Below are positions 10,200 to 21,345 of a stretch of 64,000 nucleotides of DNA, piece after piece (the first letter of the stretch is position 1; each line of letters opens with the position of its first letter). Under the pieces are notes generated by a model. The model was not told the origin of the DNA and ran no database searches. It worked only from the letters and a program-made list of their open reading frames with translations. Made by a program: the position numbers and the translations under genes. This DNA comes from Trichobilharzia szidati (lineage: Eukaryota > Platyhelminthes > Trematoda > Strigeidida > Schistosomatidae), in contig OX235273.1 in assembly GCA_944472155.2 (NCBI GenBank), forward strand, positions 34,631,204-34,695,203. Reading direction: 5' to 3'.

Positions 10200-10970
10200 C
10201 TGTATCCCTTTGTACACAAATATCTTGCTGTTTTAATCTAATTATACTAAGTTCCAGTTAATTAGGCAATCAGAATCTAAGGTATCTATCGAAAAGACCA
10301 CTATTTACAATCTTTACGCGTGGTTGTAGATGGTTTCATCTACATCAAGACATGTGGTGTTCTGAATGTATTCTTCGAGATTGTTATCCCTATAGACGCC
10401 CTGAAACACCAGGGTTGTATTCTGTACTGTCTTGGGGACTGATCCTCCCACTGATTTTGATGAAAGATGTTTATGTGTAGCCTAGCCTGCAAGAGAAGTT
10501 ATCATTGCGTTGTTAGCGGTCTTACTTATATTTTAATATTTCATTCCATGACGTGTCATGAATGTCCATAGTTAGTGGAAGCTGACGAAATAAAGTGCGG
10601 AAGGTGGTTCGCCTGACTTACTGGGCTACTTGAATTTCCACTCAACACAGTGCACAGAATTTTCCCTATTTCTCTGTTATGCCAGTGGTTCGTCAAATTT
10701 ATTCATCCATATTTTTAATCGGCTTTCAACCTACTGGTGCACATTTCTCAGCAACGAAGGGAAAATACCATCAGGGATTATCTCAGTCTTCAGATGGAAA
10801 GTCTTCATGTCACATGAGATACTTTAGAATGCTGTTTTACTTGAAGATCCTGGATGAACAGGAAATGTTATACATTTAAATACTCTGAAAATTTTGCATT
10901 TAGTGTGTGAAGAGTAAGGCTCTCACTATTATTTAACAAAAAGACAATCCGCCTAAATTGTTATTCTGGC
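10200..10970. other. Unannotated spacer
   Basis: No gene recognised. The overlapping small ORFs at 10630-10879 have no visible domain. Confidence 0.4.
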
Positions 10971-10974
10971 CTTA

Positions 10975-11282
10975 TGTGAACTCACCAACAAATGATAATA
11001 CTCCAAGAACCTATTGTTCAATAATTATGCAGAAGGAAACAGAAAGGGATTGGATGTAGGTTGAGAAGAAATTCAAGTAAAATCTGACCGCACTGACTGA
11101 TTGGAATAGAAACTGACGAGTTAGATGTCCCAAGGTGATATGGAAAAAATCATGTGAAGAGGGAATGACAGTTTGTATACAGTCATATAGCCACCTAACA
11201 GACAGAGGACAAGGTGTAGTGGAGATATGATTCTAAAGCTCTATGTTTCACTACAAACACAATGGATGCACAATAATTCTCA
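10975..11282 (+). mobile_element. RTE-type LINE 3' remnant
   Basis: Strongly decayed. 'caagaacctattgttcaa' corresponds to QEPIAQQ, 'gacgagttagatgtcccaag' to the RRVGRPR region, 'aaaatcatgtgaagagg' to the GGDRV region, and 'agctctatgtttcact' to the 3' UTR block. No open frame. Confidence 0.55.
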
Positions 11283-11324
11283 ATGAAAACACTCATAATG
11301 TATAATAATGTAGCTCTATAAATG

Positions 11325-11732
11325 ATGTTAGCTCGTGATCGAACCTACCCGCCATTCAAACCTCTGCAAACCAACGTTTGATAATTAATCCAATGCTTAC
11401 TAGCAACTGTCAATATGTAAGAAGTTAACTGAAGTTCTAGGGAGAATTTGTGACCAGAGGAGTCCATCAAGTTAAGTAAAAGAACACTTACGTGCCGATG
11501 GTTTCTTTGTGTCTCGCGAAATGACTGAAGTTAGAACTGATGGGCCATTTGATTCTGTCCCAGTAGCTGAATGGTCTACGGGCTCGCTTTGTAACAGGTA
11601 AGTCCTGAGTTCGAACCCCAGTGGTTGCTTATTGACGAAGAGTTCGAGACTAGGACTCCATAGCTTTCCGATATCAGCTCGTGAACAAACCTGCAACTAA
11701 TCAAACCCCTACACCCCAAAACTTGAAAATAC
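11325..11732 (+). mobile_element. Hammerhead-SINE
   Basis: About 400 bp. 5' block 'caatgcttactagcaactg', A box region near 'cagtagctgaatggtctacg' (11560-11580), B box GAGTTCGAACCCC (11608-11620), tail with 'gatatcagctcgtgaacaaacc'. The ribozyme region (about 11628-11690) is badly decayed (core reads ttgacga, no GAAA). Confidence 0.75.
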
Positions 11733-11734
11733 AT

Positions 11735-12165
11735 ATTAGAATTTTCATTTTCAAAATTCAAACACTTAATCAGAAATAATTTCGGTAGAATTTCTCAGCT
11801 GAATATTTTACATACATTGTTATATACACTGAGGGAAATACCCAAAGATATATGTAAATCCAACAAGCTAGGACGAATCAATCATACATTGAAAAAGCAA
11901 AAAGTAAAAATATCTCCCATGTTAGGCTTAAATAGATAAAGGATGGATGAGGTATGAGAGAAATAAAAAAAGTTAAGATTGTGATGGATTATATCTAAAT
12001 TATGTCACTGAAATAAAAAGTTAGTTATCAGAAAGGACTTGTTAATGTTGGGAATAGTAAAGTGAGTAATGATAACAATAATAAAACGATTTAAAACTGT
12101 GGTGAAAGAATTTCGAAATGAGGATAGGGATGAAGAGAAGTTTTAACCTAGTTTAGGTTAATAAT
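11735..12165. other. Unannotated AT-rich spacer
   Basis: No feature recognised. Confidence 0.4.
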
Positions 12166-12169
12166 CATA

Positions 12170-12460
12170 ACTGGCTGGCGATAACGCTTAAATCACGAAT
12201 TGATAGAAGTTACAATTCATGGATCATTGGATCTCAGAACAAGTGGCTGGATGGTCAACAATCCTGGCCTCGTAAATTGAAGGTCCTGGTTTCGACCCCC
12301 AGTAAGGTAATGCTTGAGTACTGATGAATAGTCCACAACTAGGATGAAACATCTGTCCACTACTTCGTGCTGCTTTCTAATGGTTTCCTAACTGACAGGA
12401 GTCCGTGATCGAACTTTAAGTAAATTAAATTCATACAGACCATGTCTTGAAAATAAAAAT
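12170..12460 (+). mobile_element. Hammerhead-SINE
   Basis: tRNA-like head with B box GGTTTCGACCCCC near 12290-12302. Ribozyme region from about 12316 reads GTACTG then ATGAATA, with an AGTCC..GGAT helix II pairing, GAAA, CTGTC and CACTAC. Core changed at C3 and G8. Tail ends near 'catgtcttgaaaat'. Confidence 0.75.
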
Positions 12461-12876
12461 AAATTAGCAGTAGTAACAGTTAAGAAAGTGAAGGATACTA
12501 CGATGTTATGCTCGGAGTGACCATGATTTCTTTCTGTAAACAAAGACTGTTTCTATAAGTAACAGTTCCAAAAGACTCTACAATATCGACCATCTTTCTG
12601 TTTGTTAGCTCAGAAATAAAGATGCACGAGCTGATAAAATAAACACCATATGAGCAGTCTTCAAGACTTCTTTTTTTACTAGCTGTTTTTAACCTGATCT
12701 CGGCTCATATTAACCATTCAAGAATATATTAGATCATGAGAGTAGACAGTTATCCTAGAGTAAAACGTATGCCTTCGATGTCACAGTCCAAAGAGTCAAG
12801 GATCGTTGGAGCACCTGCTCGGTCAGATTGAGGAATAGGAGGTTTACAGTAAAATATGTTTTTCTTATAGACAATC

Positions 12877-13884
12877 CACAACGGGAAAATTACAGAATCC
12901 TTCGAAGTGAGGACAGGACTAAGACAAGCTGGCTGCCTACTATCGCCAATGATTTTCCTGATTGCAGTAGATTGGATAATGCGACAGACAGCGGGCAATG
13001 GGGAAAGAGGCATAAAATGGACTCATACAAATCTTGGAGGATCTGAGCTTCGCCGATGATGACATTTGTCTGATTTCCTAGAAACTGGAAGATATGCACG
13101 TTAAAAGCAACAAGTTGGCAGAAGAGGCATTAAAGATAGGAAAGACTTCAGGTGAACATACAGAAAACAGATGTGGTGATGAAGATTCCTGGGCAACACC
13201 AACAGCAACAACAACAGCTGATAACAATCAGCATAAATGGGAGGAACCTGAAAGAAACAACCTCCTTCAACTACCGACCGGGAAAGCTTCTTTTCAGCCA
13301 CAAGTGGAACTGACGAGGATATCAAAGCAAGGATAGGGAAAGCAAGATAAGCTTTCACTACTCTCAAGTCTGTGTGGAGGTCAACAGCACTCAGCAGCAA
13401 AAATAAGATCCGGATTTTCAACTCCAATGTGAAGTCAGTGCTACTATACGGATCAGAGACTTACACTGCGCGTCATAAAGAGCATCTCAAACAAACTACA
13501 GACCTTCATTAACAGTTGTCTTCGCTCAAGATCAGATGGCCAGAAAAGATCAGCAACAGGGATCTCTGGCAGTGAGCGAACCAACCAGAAACCGATTGTG
13601 CAACAAATAGGCAGGAAGAAATGGAGATGGATTGGCTGGCCATACTCTGAGGAAACCATCAAGTGACATCACTAGACAAGCCATTGCTCGAGTGGAACCC
13701 GAAAGGGAAGCGGCGAGTTGGTCGTCAGTGTGAGGGTGACTTGGAGGAGGTCATGTGAAGAGGAGATGAAAACGTGTGGGCAGACCTAGAGCCAGGTTAA
13801 AACTTTAGCAGAGAACTGACCGCAATGGAGACGCACGGCTGAAGCCCTATGTTCCTCTAGGAATTAAAGGAAACAATAGTAGTA
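12877..13884 (+). mobile_element. RTE-type LINE, 5'-truncated copy
   Basis: Plus-strand partner of the insertion at 911-1851. It starts at the VIHNGK motif of the RT (about 12874) and includes TGLRQAGCLLSPMIF and the FADD region. Here 'agcttcgccgatgatgacatttg' reads FADDDIC in one frame, so the catalytic aspartates survive but the frame is interrupted before and after. The tail ends with aatagtagtaata. A possible short imperfect duplication (atagacaatc at 12867-12876, atagactaatc at 13885-13895) may mark the target site. Confidence 0.85.
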
Positions 13885-13899
13885 ATAGACTAATCACGT

Positions 13900-15025
13900 C
13901 TTTGTTTGGCTAATTTTTACATATCAAACTCTTTGAACAAGCCCATTTGAAAGCAGATGATGGTTTTACTGGTTCTGATTTTCTTAAAATACTTGTTGTT
14001 AAACCTCTACGGACATGCGTTCTTAGACAATCTATCCTTCGGTGTCTTTATTTCGTGTTTGCTTCTTATCGGTTTCCAGTAGCCTGTGTAAAGATTTCCA
14101 GTAATCTATAGCAAGAATTAACTTTTGGCTAGAGAGTCTAGTCCGAAACCATCTTCGATTTCACTCAGCCTTCCCTGTCAGCATAATGTAGCAGAACAAA
14201 TTGATCATACAGCTTCATTGAATTGACAGTCAACACTACTTTGTTTTCTTCCCCTTTAGTGGGAATACAAAATCCTAAAACGAATTTTAAAACCGATGAA
14301 TAATTTCCCTTGAAATCCGTCTATTTTTATCTCTCTCTCTCTGTGGGGCTTTTTCTAAGCATTTTAGGCATATTTTGAAAAAGAAAAGACTGTGCCAAGG
14401 TTATTCAAGTTGAAAAAAAGAAGCAGTAATAAGATTTTCTCAAGGAGTTGGAGCTTAAATGAACCGACTATTACAGTTCTCTGATTACATTGAAGTATAG
14501 CAAAGAATAAAAAAAATGAATTTTCCAGACAAATACTTTTAAGAATATATATGCAAGCCGTGATAAGAAATTTACTGAAAGGAAAAATAATGAAGATGAT
14601 AATAATAATAATAATAATAATTGAATGAGGCATTTCTCTTCCCTGAGAAATATATCCCATGTGGAGCATAGGAAAACTTCTCTCCGGTTTCGTTTAGTTT
14701 CATATAATTTATATACAAACTCATATAGCACACAGGAGCTGAGACATTATCATTATTTCAGCATTTGCTTGTATTAGAATGATGAATATATATTACCTGG
14801 AGGCGAATAGAATATTTATGTACCTCTGGGCATAAGGATATTACTTAATGGTTAAGATAGAGAGGTTGAGTTAAAAGAAATTCTTCTCGTTTTACCGAAT
14901 TTTGTTTAAGACTCAGTGTATAAATTGTTTCATATATATATTTAATGAACTTTGAGCTCATGAAATATAGGAAGGATCTGATAAATGTTTAAGCTAGTTT
15001 ATATTATTCAGCATATATATATTCG
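13900..15025. other. Unannotated spacer with (ATA)n tract
   Basis: No gene recognised. Contains a trinucleotide tract at 14598-14621. ORFs on the minus strand at 14364-14731 are simple-sequence translations. Confidence 0.4.
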
Positions 15026-15029
15026 ACTG

Positions 15030-15255
15030 AGTTCCGAGCAGAACATAGTGGCTCAAGGTTGAGCTTTGAAGTTTCAGTGACGGTGATATTTTCTTGCCAG
15101 TTATAGTTGCTGGTCTCACAACCAACCTTCCGACATTACCGGGCTTACTATTCGCTAAATGAGGTTTAGAAGTGCGTTAGCTGAGAATCAAACCTGAGAC
15201 TATGTTCGTAGTTGACGAATATCCTGTTACTGAACCACCAAGCCAAAATAACTCA
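15030..15255 (-). mobile_element. SINE-B (tRNA head + RTE-like body)
   Basis: On the minus strand: an A-box-like ggtggttcagtaac, a weak B box (ggtttgattctc), then the RTE-5'UTR-like body with 'agtaagcccggtaa' and 'gactgaaacttcaaagctc'. The 3' end is near 15035, where it reads ccactatgttctgctcgg, similar to the RTE 3' block. Confidence 0.65.
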
Positions 15256-15284
15256 ACAAATACAAAAACCAATACTTGGAAATC

Positions 15285-15705
15285 TATCTGATGCTTAGTA
15301 GCAACTAGCCCTATGCACGCAGTGACCTAGTGTTCTAGTGTGAAGCCGTGATCAGTAGGGTGCAGCAGGTTGAAGGTGAGGCAGTAACTCATCGAAGAAG
15401 ACATTGCGAAATGGTCGCGCTATATCATGAATTGGCTGGGAGAAGTTAGAATTCATGGGCCGGCTGACCATTGGATCGGTTCCCAGTAGTTCAATGGTCT
15501 ACGAGCTCGCTAGTTTTGTAACCAGAAGTTCCTTGGTTTCAACCCCTGTGGTGAGTGCGTGCTGATGAAGAGTCCCAAACTATGACGAAACAGCTAGCTA
15601 TCCAGTACTCCCAGGTATCACAGTGATTCTCTAACTGAAGTCAGCTCATGATGAAATCCTCCAACCAATTAAACATAATCCCTACAAAATCCGTTGCTTG
15701 AAAAT
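15285..15705 (+). mobile_element. Hammerhead-SINE, full length
   Basis: About 420 bp and nearly complete: 5' block 'gaagccgtgatcagtagg', 'gaggcagtaactcatcgaag', A box around 15485-15500 (agtagttcaatggtctacg), a partly altered B box near 15536, ribozyme 15559-15608, and tail with 'caaccaattaaacataatccc' and 'tgcttgaaaat'. Confidence 0.85.
15559..15608 (+). ncRNA. Hammerhead ribozyme remnant (SINE-borne)
   Basis: GTGCTG (15559-15564), core ATGAAGA (15565-15571), GTC..GAC helix II, GAAA (15587-15590), stem III CAGCTAGCTA, cleavage triplet ATC, CAGTAC (15603-15608). C3 is A. Otherwise the architecture is complete. Confidence 0.7.
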
Positions 15706-16074
15706 ATAGAATTATTTTAAGAAAAATCTTTAAATACGTATAGACGCTGTGGTTTTTATCACGCGACAAGCATGCAATCATTAATATATACGTTGGAGTG
15801 TTGAGAAAGTAATATTATTTGGTAATTAATATTGCACAGAATGTGTATCATATAATTATTAACCTTAATATTTTGTATTCCCAGTGGAACAGTGGTCTTC
15901 AGCAGCACACCTCCATTGCTCTGTAGGCGCCCACAAGCCTTCATTTTTTCTCCATACGATATCATCCTTGTCATATTAAGAAGTCAAACTGTTCCCTTGC
16001 CATTAAGAATCATATTTACATTCAGATATTTTTCGTAATATAGATCAAATAGTGTAGCAGTATTACTTACTGAA

Positions 16075-16292
16075 TGCGTCGGTGGTTTACAGGTAAAATA
16101 CTTGACAACTACACATATCATCTGAAATTTCATCTCCGCTGACACACTCCTAAACCCCTCTTAGCCAGCAATAAACCCGGTAAGGAGGGAAGGGTGAGTG
16201 CAAGGATATCAAAGTAAACATCGCTGCTACTGAAACTTCAAACTTCAGCCCCAAAACCCAATGTTACACCTGGATTGCAAAGGAATAAAACA
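16075..16292 (+). mobile_element. SINE-B
   Basis: Starts 'gcgtcggtggtttacagg' (A-box region). The B box is lost. The body 'ataaacccggtaaggaggga..gctgctactgaaacttcaa' aligns with the RTE 5' UTR at about 2990-3075. It ends 'cccaatgttacacctgg..aaaggaataa', close to the RTE 3' end. Confidence 0.7.
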
Positions 16293-16419
16293 GAGATAAT
16301 TATTATACAGTGAGCGAAGTTTTCAACACAGTTTATTGCTCATAATAATATAAAATGTAACTATAAAACTGTAATACATAGCTACTATGGTAAGCATTCT
16401 TTTACTCTCCTTCTGGGTT

Positions 16420-16915
16420 ATGAATCACTCCTACTGGAAGCATTCTTAGTGGATTTGATGAACAAAGTTTCTTTTATCGATTAAACACTTCACTGTACTC
16501 TGTTAGACTTTACGACCATCACTCTATTGCATCCTATTGCGAGATTGTGTGTAACTGCATGTAGTGCTATAGCTGGACATTTTTCTTGGTTTTCTTATTT
16601 TGATAAGGTCTGTTAGTCTTGATCTAAACTTGTTCTGCTAATCCAGATAACTCCGATCCATCACTTTGACCTCTGTATTTCGTCTCACAATTGTTGTTAG
16701 ATATTAAATAAACCAAATCATTTTGACTAGAGTATTCTGTAGGACCTTACAGATGACACTGTTTCTAAATGTTTTCATATATTTGAACTCAATGTTTACC
16801 GTGCCTTTTTAAAAATCTCACAGGATACTTCATAGGTTTATCTCTTTTTATGGCAGCCCAAATGATGTTTAGAATTCCCTCTTCTTTGTGGTGTCGTATA
16901 TATATATATATATAT
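16420..16915 (-). mobile_element. Penelope-like element remnant (group iii)
   Basis: Minus strand. A linker segment (HKEEGILNIIWAAIKRDKP, about 16840-16895) aligns with the pre-endonuclease linker of the 35.6-kb copy. Further along is QNDLVYLISNNNCETKYRGQ (16640-16720), equivalent to its NNLVYLIPCSNDCLVKYIGQ. The GIY-YIG signature is decayed (YRG instead of YIG) and frames are interrupted. Confidence 0.7.
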
Positions 16916-17099
16916 ATGGTATTCATGAAACGGTTGTTGGTTGTTTTTTTTTTGTTCGTGTAGTCTCCTATATACTTCCTGATTATTTTATCGTAGTAAT
17001 TTTTAAGTTTCTCTTCTGTGTAATACTTCCTGGCTTAGATTTTATTCCCTTCTAGCTACTAACTAGTGTTCATTCAAAGTATCTAATGAAGTCCTACAG

Positions 17100-17290
17100 G
17101 AGTTAAATCACGAGATCGTCTCCGAATTCAGCACTGGGTGATGCACGCCTAAATCTCAGGTGAGACATGAGTCCCTTCAAGCCTGCAGATTCGTCCTGTT
17201 GATGAGCGCCAACTGGCACGAAACCTAGGTAGAAGGCTTCCTACCGACTGCCTCATACCATATAATGACAACCCCATCAATTTCTATGCT
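17100..17290 (+). repeat. Repeat family D (hammerhead-bearing)
   Basis: About 190 bp that aligns with 9985-10195, and with 22295-22380 over the ribozyme part. Carries a hairpin-rich region at 17193-17237. No coding capacity and no recognised tRNA head. Confidence 0.6.
17193..17237 (+). ncRNA. Hammerhead-like motif, family D
   Basis: Core TTGATGA (17199-17205), helix II GCGCC..AACT..GGCAC (17206-17219), GAAA (17220-17223), a CCTAGGTA stem-III palindrome ending in a GTA triplet, then GAAGGC. C3 is T and stem I is imperfect, so activity is doubtful. Confidence 0.6.
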
Positions 17291-17899
17291 GATTTAATTA
17301 AAGTTTTGTTTACATGAATTCACTGACATGCATAATAATTTTTGTTTTTAAAGGTACTTGGATAAAGCTATAAGAAAATTGTCACTACTTTAATATATTT
17401 CAAGCGACAGTAAAATAGAAAGCTCCAGATTACTTTTGAATCTACGACAGTGCTCCCAAGTAGTTTAAAGTTTAAACTAGTCATAAATATCGTATTTTCC
17501 TACTCGAAATCACTCCATGTGCAGACAAATGAGACTGATGTAAGTAAAGCCCATATTTTACACAGTGAAGATCTTATTTTAATTTGTATTGTATTAATTA
17601 CAATAAAGCTTTTTGTATTTCCCAATGAATGAAAAACAAAACGATATTGTTTTTCACCTATTGTTCGCTATTTAATGCTAATAGGTTTATCAAAGTATTA
17701 TTAAACCACAATTTACAAAACCTCAGCTTATATTTAACAACTCAATCATCGTTTCTCAGTATGGGGGCATTTTTGCGTTGTCAAGTTGAACAGTTGGTAA
17801 AGATAACAAAACCAGGTGTCGATTGTTGGATTTAATAAGTGTATAAAATTATAAAAGCAGCTTGTGTTTACATAATGAAATTTCTTATCACACTCTTGT

Positions 17900-18640
17900 T
17901 GATTTTGTCATTTCAGGGGGGAGGGAGGTGTTGTAACCAGGTCAAATTCTGTTTTAGTCCATCATTTCTATTCAGACAATTTGGATTCCACTTGATATGA
18001 AGTGCTTCTGAAACTAGACATTCTTTGTGATTTCTGAAGTTTTTCTGAATTCGTCGAAAAGAGACTCTTCGCTGATCTACGTGTTTTGTTTTCATTAATG
18101 CCTGGATGGGGATTATACATGAATATTTCATTATTATCAAAGTCATTTTGTGACCTGATTCTATAGCATGTAGACCACCACCAGCATGAGTGATGATTTT
18201 TCAAGCTTGTTTAGTTCAACTGGATTTCTCAGTGGTCGAATATAGGCTCCACAGTGTCCATTTATCTGATCTATATCGCATCACATTCCAAACATTTTAT
18301 TTTGCAGATACAATTACACTGAGAATCCTTAGGGATTCGGTCTTTTATATGGACAACGCTGCTTTGTAGTATGTCTGATGTCGTGCTTATTGAGTACTCT
18401 TCTAATATCTCCTGACGTCTCTGCTCTGTGTGGAATGACAAATGTTGAGGCCCATGTCTTCGGAATACGTTTACGACCATACTTAATATCAGTGTTGATT
18501 TTGTTGATGAAGTTCTCTGGGCAGTTATTTTGCTTGAAAGTCTCAGTAGTGTTTGATATTTCTTCTTCTTTTTCTTTCTCATCCGTTATCAACGCAAAAT
18601 TAACCCCATACTGAGGAACGATGATTAAGTTGTTATACAT
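17900..18640 (-). mobile_element. Penelope-like element remnant (group iii)
   Basis: Minus strand. 18329-18640 holds the post-RT region and linker (NNCPENFINKI, then FVIPHRAETSGDIRRVLNKH). About 18271-18330 covers the cysteine-rich start of the endonuclease (CNCICKIKCLECD). 17913-18204 encodes the C-terminal part (AIESGHKM, then ECLVSEALHIKWNPNCLNRN). The YIG..R core is deleted or scrambled, and a 75-base segment similar to 9380-9445 interrupts the C-terminal region. Confidence 0.75.
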
Positions 18641-18879
18641 AAGCTGAGATTTTGTAAGTTAATGTTTAATAATACTCTTCTGATAAAGCTGTTAGCAGCA
18701 CTATATATCAAAACGTCAGTAAAAAATTCGTTTTGTATTTCATTCACTGGGATATACAAAAAGCCTTTATTAAAATGAATATCATATACCTAATGCCCAA
18801 ACTTTTTCAAACTGTTAAAAGTGAGCTTGGTTTGGATATATGCATTGTAGTCAGTTAAACATTTTATTTTGGCTGTTAA

Positions 18880-19510
18880 AGATGTCTTAGAGTTGCCTTC
18901 AGTACAATCTGTGACTTTTCAGTTGGTAAGACTCTAGAAGATTTGGACTTGACATAATGTGTACGTTTAGTGTCACACAAATTCAAAAATCTACAGACGA
19001 AACTGAATAATCTGGAAGAAAAAACTGGCAGTGAAGGCAGAACTTCGAGTGAATATAGACAAGACAGAGTCGACGAACACACCCACCAGGCAATAACGAC
19101 AAGGGCGAAAATTTGAAGGAATTCACATCTCCCACTTATCTAGGCAACATCATTTAAGTTGAAGACGGCAGTTACGAATGAAGATATCGAAGCCAGTCAG
19201 GATCAAAATGACAAGACAGAACCTCAATAATCTGAAATCAGTGTGGAAGTCCACTGTACTAAACATAAAAAGCGAAGTTTGGATTTTCAACACTAATATC
19301 AGGTTATTTACTGCTTTTGTATGGTTTATAGACTTGGTGAGTGACGGAAAGCATATAGAACAGGCTTCAAACTTTTATCACCAGCTGCTTTCTCTGACTC
19401 CATAGGGAAGATGAGATGGCTTGCTGTAAAGTATTAGCAACAAAGAACTCTGGTAATGAACCAGCCAAGAACCTACTGCCCAACAATTATGCTGAACAAA
19501 CTGGAAATTT
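18880..19510 (+). mobile_element. RTE-type LINE remnant
   Basis: Plus-strand RTE C-terminal region. 'agaagatttggactt' corresponds to LEDLDF just before the catalytic site, 'cacttatctaggcaac' to TYLGN, and 'cgaagccagtcaggatc..acctcaataatctgaaatca' to the KARQ..LNNLKS region. Frames are broken. It is cut off at 19510 by a hammerhead-SINE. Confidence 0.75.
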
Positions 19511-19932
19511 TCAAGTATTGGTTATGTAGGGATTTTGTCTGATTGCATGGAGGATTTCATCATGAGGTAACATCAGTTAGACAACCATTGGAAAACCACC
19601 TGCGAGTACTGGACAACCAACTGTTCCGTCAGCCTATTTTGAAACTCGTCATCAGCACACACCCACAGACAGGACTACAAACCAGGACCTTCTGGTTACA
19701 AGGCTAGCGAGCTAGTAGACCATTAAGCCACTGGGAACCGATCCAATGGCCAGCCGGCCCATGAATTCTAGCAACTCCCAGCCAATTCATGACATAGCGC
19801 GGCCACCTCGTAATGTCTTCTTCGATGAGTTACTGCCTCATCTCCAACATACTGTACCCTACTGATCACGGCTTCTTACTAAAACCCCGGGTTAACCACC
19901 TAAATAGGGCTAGTCGCTGGTGAGAATAAGAT
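19510..19932 (-). mobile_element. Hammerhead-SINE, full-length minus copy
   Basis: The most complete copy (about 420 bp). Reading on minus: 5' 'gatcttattctcaccagcgactagccc', 'agccgtgatcagtagg', 'gaggcagtaactcatcgaag', A box cagtggcttaatggtctac, B-box region (altered), ribozyme (core ATGACGA, GAAA changed to GGAA), and tail ending in ccaatacttgaaaat at 19511. Use it as the reference for family length and module order. Confidence 0.85.
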
Positions 19933-20040
19933 CGATTTTCAAGTATTGGTTTTGTAGGGATTTTGTTTGATTGCATGGAGGATTTCATCATGAGCTGACA
20001 TCAGTTAGAGAACCACTGGAAAACCTGAGAGTAATATTGA
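19933..20040 (-). mobile_element. Hammerhead-SINE tail, inverted next to a plus copy
   Basis: Only the 3' 105 bp of the family, on minus. It is joined directly to the 5' region of a plus-oriented copy at 20041. Confidence 0.75.
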
Positions 20041-20345
20041 AGATGAGGCAGTAACTCATCGAAGAAGACATTACGACGTGGCTGCGTTATGTCATGAATT
20101 GGCTGGGAGATGCTAGAATTAATGAGCTGACCATTGGATCGGTTCCCAGTGGCTTAATGGTCTACGAGCTCGCTAGCCTTGTGACCAGAAGTTCCTGGGT
20201 TGGAACCCTGACTGTGGGTGCGTACTTCTGAAGAGTCTCAAACTAGGTTGACGGAACAGCTGGTTGTCCAGTACTCGCAGGTGGTTTTTCAATGGTTCTC
20301 TAACTGATGTTAGCTCATGATGAAATCTTCCATGTAATCAAACTG
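20041..20345 (+). mobile_element. Hammerhead-SINE, plus copy
   Basis: Begins 'gaagatgaggcagtaactcatcg' (5' block truncated). A box cagtggcttaatggtctacg near 20149-20168, B box gggttggaaccctg near 20198-20211, ribozyme 20222-20274, and tail ends 'catgtaatcaaac'. Confidence 0.8.
20222..20274 (+). ncRNA. Hammerhead ribozyme, intact 5' core but GAAA lost
   Basis: GTACTT (20222-20227), core CTGAAGA (20228-20234, matches CUGANGA), helix II GTCT..(t)GAC, then GGAA in place of GAAA, a GTC triplet, and CAGTAC (20269-20274). Predicted inactive because of the GGAA change. Confidence 0.7.
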
Positions 20346-20469
20346 GAGATTAATTGAACATGCTGTGAGGAGGCAAATGAGTGATGTCATACACAAGTTA
20401 GGCTGTCGACATACTGAGTACTATACTTAGTTCCAGCATTCTCTCTTTCATTCTTTCATGTTTTCTATC

Positions 20470-21345
20470 ACTGAAAGGATTTCACAAATTCATATGAACT
20501 GTGATCAATATTTGGCCGAATAGTTGCAAAATAATTGAGCACCGAGTGAGAAGTAGACATTTGTAAAAAATTATATTTGTAAAATCTCAGCGAAATTGAA
20601 ATGATTAATTCCAACGTTTCGTTTGGCAATCTGATCCGAACTTCTTCAGCGAAATTAATCGAAATTAACATAACGAAGGTTTATGTATAAAAGGAACATC
20701 TCTTGTTTTTGAAAATTTGTCCAACCATGAGTCTTGAAACAGGCATCAACATGTATAATAAACATAACTGTATGAACTGTGATCAAAAATTTGACGTCAC
20801 ACTTTCAAAATTAGTCTACTTTTGTTAAAATATATGTGTACATGCAGTATACAATGGTGTGTATGTGTGTGTGGGTGAACAGTCATAAAACATATGTTAG
20901 CCTCTCCATAAGAAGACGTAGACAATCAGGAATTTTGACCAAGTATGACTAATTGTTGATACATATCCAATTTTTATTTATTAGTCAGGATTTGCCATGC
21001 ATCAGCTAACATCACACCTTCACGTCTGTTCAAACTGTTGGGATTCACCCATATATGTAGGGCTTCTGCAGTCAGTCTTTCTTTATATGAACCAAAACCT
21101 TTCTGTAGAACCTTAGTCTTATCAAAGTCGATTTTGTGTCCCGTTTCTATCGAATGCAGTGCAATCGCTGAGTTGTTTTCTAGCTTCTTCAAGTCTGCAG
21201 AGGTCTTTGGAACCACCTTTTTAGACATTGTTTATGCTCTTTCACTCTTATATATTCACCTGTCTGGAAGTTTCTCCTACATATACGGCGTTACAGTCCC
21301 CACAAATATATTATTGTTTTTTTTAGGCGATGAATAATAACGCTG
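20470..21345 (-). mobile_element. Penelope-like element remnant (group iii)
   Basis: Minus strand. 20974-21228 encodes the endonuclease C-terminal half (NSAIALHSIETGHKIDF, AEALHIWVNPNSLNRREG). The GIY-YIG signature CGDCNAVYVGETSRQ lies just upstream at about 21245-21310 in another frame, followed by RVKEHK. Downstream (20610-20655, minus) is 'ctgaagaagttcgg..gaaacgttgg', a ribozyme-like 3' UTR motif. RT is missing. Confidence 0.75.

Noticed and set aside
14364..14731. Ile/Leu-rich minus-strand ORFs
   Set aside because: Produced by (ATA)n and AT-rich sequence. No conserved domain, and no splice or promoter context.
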